Assembly: GCA_021640185.1 (NCBI GenBank)
Contig: JAJXDX010000114.1
Coordinates: 1-6,733, forward strand
From: Oscillospiraceae bacterium
Lineage (GTDB): Bacteria; Bacillota; Clostridia; Oscillospirales; Acutalibacteraceae
Length of the DNA: 6,733 bases
Reading direction: 5' to 3'
Shown here: positions 1-3,204 of the stretch, piece after piece
Layout: every line of letters starts with the position of its first letter
Numbering within the stretch: the first letter of the stretch is position 1
Notes under the pieces: generated by a model
Told to the model about the DNA's origin: nothing
Seen by the model: only the letters and a program-made list of their open reading frames with translations
The model's database searches: none
Made by a program: the position numbers and the translations under genes

Positions 1-567
1 CAGCCTTTTGAGGTCACGGTGACCGTCACGGCGGATGATCTGCCGAAGAACGCCTACCTCAATCCCCTGAGCATCCGCCTGCAGAGCGACGACACGCAGA
101 TCGAGATGACGGCCGGTCTGCCGACGGCGGTGTCATGGTGGATGAAAGAGGCGCCGGACGATCTGATCGGCTGTCCGACGGCGGCGCAGATGGCGGGCGC
201 GCGTCGCATCGATGCGCACGAACATTTCCGCACCGTGCCGGAGGGGCGCTGGCTGTTCATGACCGAGGTCAAGGACCCGATCAGCACGCGCAACGCCTAT
301 CTGGTGGCGGAAGGCGACCGCCCGGTCACGGTGTGGGTGGACGACCGGCCGGTGCTGCACACCGACGGCAGCTATTACGCGCCCGCCTTCCACCGCGGGC
401 CGTGGCGCGGCCGCGTCGATCTGAGCGGCGGCTGGAGCCGTCTTGCGGTAGAGGTCGGCGACGGCGCTCCAGGCGAAGTGTTCGTCGGGTTCGCGGCCGC
501 CAACGGGTTCGAATGGCTCGACGAGCTGGAATACCGTTTGCCGGAAGTGGAAGGGAAACGCCGATGA
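1..567 (+). CDS. 3' end of unidentified protein with C-terminal beta-sandwich-like region (5'-truncated)
   Basis: The reading frame is open from the first base of the window to a TGA at 565-567, so the start codon lies outside; the GTG at 19 is an internal valine, not a convincing start. About 188 residues are visible. I do not recognise the family. The middle of the visible part alternates short beta-like stretches with a pattern typical of jelly-roll sugar-binding or PA14-like modules: 'VTVWVDDRPVL', then 'YYAPAFHRGPWRGRVDLSGG', then 'WSRLAVEVGDG'. In such modules a strand carrying a small polar group is followed by a 'strand plus GGW' turn. The stop codon overlaps the ATG of the next gene (ATGA at 564-567), which argues for translational coupling and one operon with the beta-helix protein. 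A carbohydrate-active enzyme with an accessory C-terminal domain would fit, but the catalytic part is not in the window, so the function is left open. Confidence 0.8.
   Translation, partial: QPFEVTVTVTADDLPKNAYLNPLSIRLQSDDTQIEMTAGLPTAVSWWMKEAPDDLIGCPTAAQMAGARRIDAHEHFRTVPEGRWLFMTEVKDPISTRNAYLVAEGDRPVTVWVDDRPVLHTDGSYYAPAFHRGPWRGRVDLSGGWSRLAVEVGDGAPGEVFVGFAAANGFEWLDELEYRLPEVEGKRR
549..556 (+). promoter_or_regulatory. Ribosome binding site of the beta-helix gene, inside the preceding gene
   Basis: GGAAGGGA lies 7 nt before the ATG at 564, inside the last codons of the upstream gene. It is a moderate Shine-Dalgarno match. Together with the ATGA overlap it supports a start at 564 rather than the longer in-frame extension upstream, which would run through the known upstream gene. 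Confidence 0.6.
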
Positions 568-1772
568 CGGACGATAGGGAATTGCTGCCGCTGTTCGGCG
601 ACGGCCGCCATGACGACACGCAGGCGATCCAGCAGCGGCTGGATCGCAGCAGTGCGGTGTATCTGCCGCCGCCGCAGGAGGCGTATCTGATCAGCCGCCC
701 GCTGCTGCTGCATTCCGGTCAGACGCTACGTCTGGACAGGGCGAGCACCGTGCGCCTTGCACCGAACAGCAACTGCGTCATGCTGCGCAACGCCGATCAG
801 GAACAGGGCAACAGTGATATCCTGCTGTGCGGCGGTATCTGGGACATGAATAACCGTGCGCAGGCCAAAAACCCGCTCCATTTCCCGTATCCGCCCGTGC
901 AGCCGGATCGGCCGCCGTGCTACAGCGAGAACTATTTCGGCACGGCGCTGCGCTTTTTCCACGTGTCCGGGCTGACCGTGCGCGATCTGACGGTCAAGGA
1001 TCCCGTGACCTTCGCGATACAGATGGCGCGGGTGCGGTACGTCACGGTGGAGCACATCCGGTTCGACTTCAATGACGGCGCGCCGTGGCCGGTCAACATG
1101 GACGGTGTCCATCTGGACGGGGACTGCCGCTTCGTCCGCATCGCCGATCTGAAAGGCACGTGCTATGATGATATGGTCGCGCTCAACGCGGACGACGGCT
1201 GGTGCGGCCCGATCGAGGACGTGCAGATCGACGGCCTGTTCACCGAGGACTGCCACAGCGCCGTGCGCCTGCTCTCCACCGGTTCGCCGGTGCGGCGGGT
1301 CACGATCGGCAACGTGTTCGGCAGCTTTTATCAGTACGCGGTCGCGTTTTCGAAGTATTTCGACGAGAGCGGCGAGGCACGCGGCCTTGGTCGGTGCGAG
1401 GGCCTGTTCGAGCAGATCACGCTGTCCGGGCTGTACATCCGCAAAGCGCCGCGCCACAGCCGTTATCGCAAGGACGGCACGTTCGTCTATCCGCTGATCT
1501 GGGTGGAGGATCGGGCGCGTGTGCGGCAACTGCATATCCGCGACCTGTACCGCAGCGAAACGGTCACGCCGGTGCCCTGCATCGGGATCGATCCCGCCGG
1601 GCACGCGGAAGGGCTGCTGATCGACGGCGCGGTGCAGGAGAACGGGACGGGCGAGCCGACGGCCTTTTTGCACGTGCGCGGCAGCGTGACCGGACTGCGC
1701 CTGCGCGGGGTCGACACCGGGGACGACCCGGCGATCGGCGGCGAGGGCAAGATCGTTTTTGCCGAGGGATAA
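564..1772 (+). CDS. Right-handed beta-helix protein, pectate lyase / GH28-like superfamily
   Basis: This is a 402-residue protein without signal peptide or membrane segment, so probably cytoplasmic. Residues 11-27 carry the 'FGDGRHDDTQAIQQ' signature that opens many pectate-lyase-superfamily (pectate lyase 3 / GH28-related) helices. The rest is a chain of short beta-strand coils ('VSGLTVRDLTVKD', 'VRYVTVEHIRFDF', 'IEDVQIDGLF', 'VRRVTIGNVF') as expected for a parallel beta-helix. The region matching the GH28 active site reads NMDG at 178-181 (classical NTDG), YDDMVALNADD at 201-211 (classical GDD block), and CHSAVRLL at 230-237 (classical GHG). Acidic residues and one histidine are therefore kept, but the motifs differ and the RIK motif is not obvious. 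It is likely a glycoside hydrolase or lyase on an imported oligosaccharide; the exact reaction is not readable. It is coupled to the gene upstream and convergent with the AraC-type regulator. Confidence 0.85.
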   Translation: MTDDRELLPLFGDGRHDDTQAIQQRLDRSSAVYLPPPQEAYLISRPLLLHSGQTLRLDRASTVRLAPNSNCVMLRNADQEQGNSDILLCGGIWDMNNRAQAKNPLHFPYPPVQPDRPPCYSENYFGTALRFFHVSGLTVRDLTVKDPVTFAIQMARVRYVTVEHIRFDFNDGAPWPVNMDGVHLDGDCRFVRIADLKGTCYDDMVALNADDGWCGPIEDVQIDGLFTEDCHSAVRLLSTGSPVRRVTIGNVFGSFYQYAVAFSKYFDESGEARGLGRCEGLFEQITLSGLYIRKAPRHSRYRKDGTFVYPLIWVEDRARVRQLHIRDLYRSETVTPVPCIGIDPAGHAEGLLIDGAVQENGTGEPTAFLHVRGSVTGLRLRGVDTGDDPAIGGEGKIVFAEG

Positions 1773-1809
1773 AAAACGCGTGACGGGGAGAGCTCCTCCC
1801 CGTCACGCG
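1771..1809 (-). terminator. Intrinsic terminator of the AraC-type regulator gene
   Basis: A perfect 14-bp stem (1777-1790 with 1796-1809, arm CGCGTGACGGGGAG) closes a 5-nt loop. Read on the minus strand, it begins 5 nt after the regulator's stop and is followed directly by six T residues (1771-1776), the standard intrinsic terminator layout. On the plus strand the stem follows the beta-helix gene's stop by 4 nt but has no T-run after it, so it is a weak terminator in that direction, though it may still protect the mRNA end. Its T-tract includes the last bases of the plus-strand TAA stop codon. Confidence 0.85.
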
Positions 1810-1814
1810 GCAGA

Positions 1815-2762
1815 TCACAGCGGCGGCAGCTGCGGTGCGGCCGGCGGCTCGGTCTTCGAGCGGCGGATCGCGCCGGGCGTCGCCCCGGTGTATTTGCGGA
1901 ACACGTCATAAAAATGGATCTTGCTTTTGAAGCCGACGTTCAGGCTGATCTCTTCGATCGGCAGATCGGTCGACAGCAGCAGCATGATCGCCTTGTGGAT
2001 GCGCAGCTTGTTGACGTATTCGGTAAAGTTCGCGCCCACCTCATTGCGGAACAGACGGCTGAAATACGTCGGATTGTACGAGCCGATCGCGGCCGCCTCG
2101 GCCAGCGTCACGGTGTCGAGATGGGCTTGGATGAAGTCGAGCGTGGCGGCGAGCGACCGCTGCACTCCGCGGCCGGGGCTGCACTGCTCATGCCGCTTGA
2201 GCAGCAGGAGCAATTCGTTCATGGCGTACAGTACAGCCTCGTGATAATAGGGCAGATGCCCGTTCGCCTCCTTGGCGATGCGGTCGAGCAGCTGCTCCGT
2301 TTGCAGCATCGTGTCTGCACTAAGGTGCTGTATCGTCGGGAAGGTCAGCGTGCCGTTTTGGCCGATGCACGGCTCGAACAGCGCGGAGCGCCGCCGCACC
2401 AGTGCCGTGGCGAGCAGGCAGTTCGTGACGCACAGCGACGGCATCGGCAGGTTCGCGTGCGCCTGATGCGGGTAGACGAACATGATGTCCCCTTTTTGGA
2501 TCATGTATTGCTGCCCGTCGATCGAGGCGATGCCCGAGCCGGAGCGGACATAGATCAGCTCGATGAAATCTTCGTGCTCGTGCTGGGTGTCGCGGATGCA
2601 CAGCATACGCGATTCACTGTCGGTCAAATGATAAACGTCGACGCCTTTGTACGAGCGGGTCGGGATGTCGCTGTTTTTGATCGCGTGGACAAGATCGTAC
2701 AGCTCGTGGTCGACGATGTGGATCGGATCCTCCGTCCAGTCGCTGATGCGGTAGGTGAGCAT
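1815..2762 (-). CDS. AraC-family transcriptional regulator with N-terminal cupin sensor
   Basis: A 315-residue regulator. Residues about 55-105 form a cupin-like sugar-sensing half ('HEHEDFIELIYVRSGSG', then 'YMIQKGDIMFVYPHQAH'), as in AraC/XylS regulators of sugar use. The C-terminal 100 residues hold the two helix-turn-helix units: the first around 219-242 ('LAEAAAIGSYNPTYFSRLFR'), the second around 268-292 ('PIEEISLNVGFKSKIHFYDV'), followed by the family's 'YTGATPGAIRR'. A short Pro-rich tail (306-315) ends the protein. The ATG at 2762 is supported by AAAGGAG 10 nt upstream. The gene is divergent from the surface-protein/ABC-binding-protein genes and convergent with the beta-helix gene, the usual place for a local activator of a carbohydrate locus. 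Its ligand and targets cannot be read; activation of the divergent promoter is the simplest inference. Confidence 0.95.
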   Translation of the reverse strand: MLTYRISDWTEDPIHIVDHELYDLVHAIKNSDIPTRSYKGVDVYHLTDSESRMLCIRDTQHEHEDFIELIYVRSGSGIASIDGQQYMIQKGDIMFVYPHQAHANLPMPSLCVTNCLLATALVRRRSALFEPCIGQNGTLTFPTIQHLSADTMLQTEQLLDRIAKEANGHLPYYHEAVLYAMNELLLLLKRHEQCSPGRGVQRSLAATLDFIQAHLDTVTLAEAAAIGSYNPTYFSRLFRNEVGANFTEYVNKLRIHKAIMLLLSTDLPIEEISLNVGFKSKIHFYDVFRKYTGATPGAIRRSKTEPPAAPQLPPL

Positions 2763-2772
2763 CGCTGTCGTG

Positions 2773-2779
2773 CTCCTTT
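2773..2779 (-). promoter_or_regulatory. Ribosome binding site of the AraC-type regulator
   Basis: On the minus strand AAAGGAG ends 10 nt before the ATG at 2762. This is a strong Shine-Dalgarno core with slightly long spacing, and it fixes the start. Confidence 0.8.
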
Positions 2780-2818
2780 GTTATGCTTTTTTGCCATCTT
2801 GGCGGTGGTGCATATCCC

Positions 2819-2847
2819 ATCATAGCAGAGAAAAGGAAAAAAAGCAA
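2819..2847 (-). promoter_or_regulatory. Candidate sigma-A promoter of the AraC-type regulator
   Basis: On the minus strand TTGCTT (2842-2847) and TATGAT (2819-2824) are separated by exactly 17 nt. The -10 box matches 5 of 6 consensus bases and is preceded by TG plus one base, an extended -10. Transcription would start near 2812, leaving a leader of about 50 nt. The spacer is a pyrimidine-rich tract on this strand. Identified by eye only. Confidence 0.6.
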
Positions 2848-2909
2848 CACATGTCGCCCAAAAAGCGAATGCGTTTTATCGTAGATCTTGATGAGTTATC
2901 AAGCTGTGC

Positions 2910-2927
2910 TTGTTGATCGATTAACAA
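2910..2927. promoter_or_regulatory. LacI-type operator candidate (18-bp palindrome)
   Basis: TTGTTGATCGATTAACAA is an 18-bp even-length inverted repeat centred on a CG step, with a single mismatched pair (2915/2922). An A/T-rich palindrome around a central CG is the hallmark of operators bound by LacI/GalR-family repressors, including the CcpA type. It lies between the two divergent promoter candidates, about 40 bp upstream of the plus-strand -35 box and about 65 bp upstream of the minus-strand -35 box. No LacI-family gene is in the window, so a repressor encoded elsewhere is inferred. Confidence 0.55.
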
Positions 2928-2965
2928 AAACGCAAAATTCCGTACAAAATGGTCAACGGAGAATA

Positions 2966-2994
2966 TTGTAGCGAATGTGGAAAAACGGTAAAAT
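2966..2994 (+). promoter_or_regulatory. Candidate promoter of the surface-protein operon
   Basis: TTGTAG (2966-2971) and TAAAAT (2989-2994) are separated by 17 nt. The -10 box matches 5 of 6 consensus bases and the -35 box only 3 of 6, which would suit a promoter needing an activator such as the divergent AraC-type protein. The start would be near 3001, giving a leader of about 110 nt. Confidence 0.5.
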
Positions 2995-3069
2995 CAATAT
3001 ATCCGATGATCGGTGTGAAACGGAATCAGGGCAATACAACGACGATCGACGGCCAATGCAGGAAGATCG

Positions 3070-3087
3070 TTCCGGTCGGATCCGGAA
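3070..3087 (+). promoter_or_regulatory. Leader stem-loop upstream of the surface-protein ribosome binding site
   Basis: TTCCGG and CCGGAA can pair over a 6-nt loop, ending 9 nt before the Shine-Dalgarno sequence. It also contains the perfect 8-bp palindrome CGGATCCG (3077-3084). It could affect mRNA stability or translation start, but a 6-bp stem is modest and chance is possible. Confidence 0.3.
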
Positions 3088-3096
3088 AACAGAGAT

Positions 3097-3104
3097 AAAG
3101 GAGG
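3097..3104 (+). promoter_or_regulatory. Ribosome binding site of the surface-protein gene
   Basis: AAAGGAGG is a full Shine-Dalgarno match 7 nt before the ATG at 3112. It decides this start over the in-phase alternatives and suggests strong translation. Confidence 0.9.
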
Positions 3105-3111
3105 AACCCCC

Positions 3112-3204
3112 ATGGCAAAAAGAAGAAAAGGCCTGTTTGCGGCGCTTTTGTCGGCGGTGATGCTGTTCGTCAGCCTGATGACGGCGTTGCTGCCCGCATT
3201 GGCC
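3112..3204 (+). other. Signal peptide coding segment of the surface protein
   Basis: Residues 1-31: basic n-region (KRRK), a hydrophobic core of about 22 residues, and an A-L-A motif at 29-31 for signal peptidase I. Cleavage at A31 or A33 would put the first repeat domain directly at the mature N-terminus. Confidence 0.85.

Larger units (their letters stand above)
2763..3111. other. Divergent intergenic regulatory region
   Basis: This 349-bp stretch has no convincing gene and is visibly richer in A/T than the coding sequence on both sides. It holds the two outward-facing promoter candidates, the 18-bp palindrome, a second small dyad CTTGAT-N5-ATCAAG (2887-2903) overlapping CAAGC-TGT-GCTTG (2900-2912), and a plus-strand leader with two small dyads: CCGATGATCGG (3003-3013) and TTCCGG-N6-CCGGAA (3070-3087). 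The chained dyads at 2887-2927 look like a compact protein-binding block. I see no tRNA, terminator or known riboswitch motif here. Confidence 0.7.

Noticed and set aside
135..563. In-frame extension of the beta-helix gene upstream to 135
   Set aside because: The extension overlaps the upstream gene in another frame and translates to low-complexity Arg/Gly-rich sequence. The ATG at 564 has a Shine-Dalgarno site and directly precedes the family's N-terminal motif.
726..1673. A 315-codon minus-strand open frame opposite the beta-helix gene
   Set aside because: It is codon-aligned with a gene of clear family and shows no motif or ribosome binding site.
1914..2825. A 303-codon plus-strand open frame across the regulator gene
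   Set aside because: It is codon-aligned opposite the well-supported AraC-type gene and has the Arg/Asp/Gln/Val-rich make-up of an antisense translation.
2864..2977. Direct repeat AGCGAATG at 2864-2871 and 2970-2977 as AraC half-sites
   Set aside because: One shared 8-mer is expected by chance in a region of this size, and the 106-bp spacing is far from the usual adjacent half-site layout.
2975..3160. A 61-codon plus-strand leader frame overlapping the start of the surface-protein gene
   Set aside because: No Shine-Dalgarno site precedes it, it begins before the inferred transcription start, and its composition is not protein-like.
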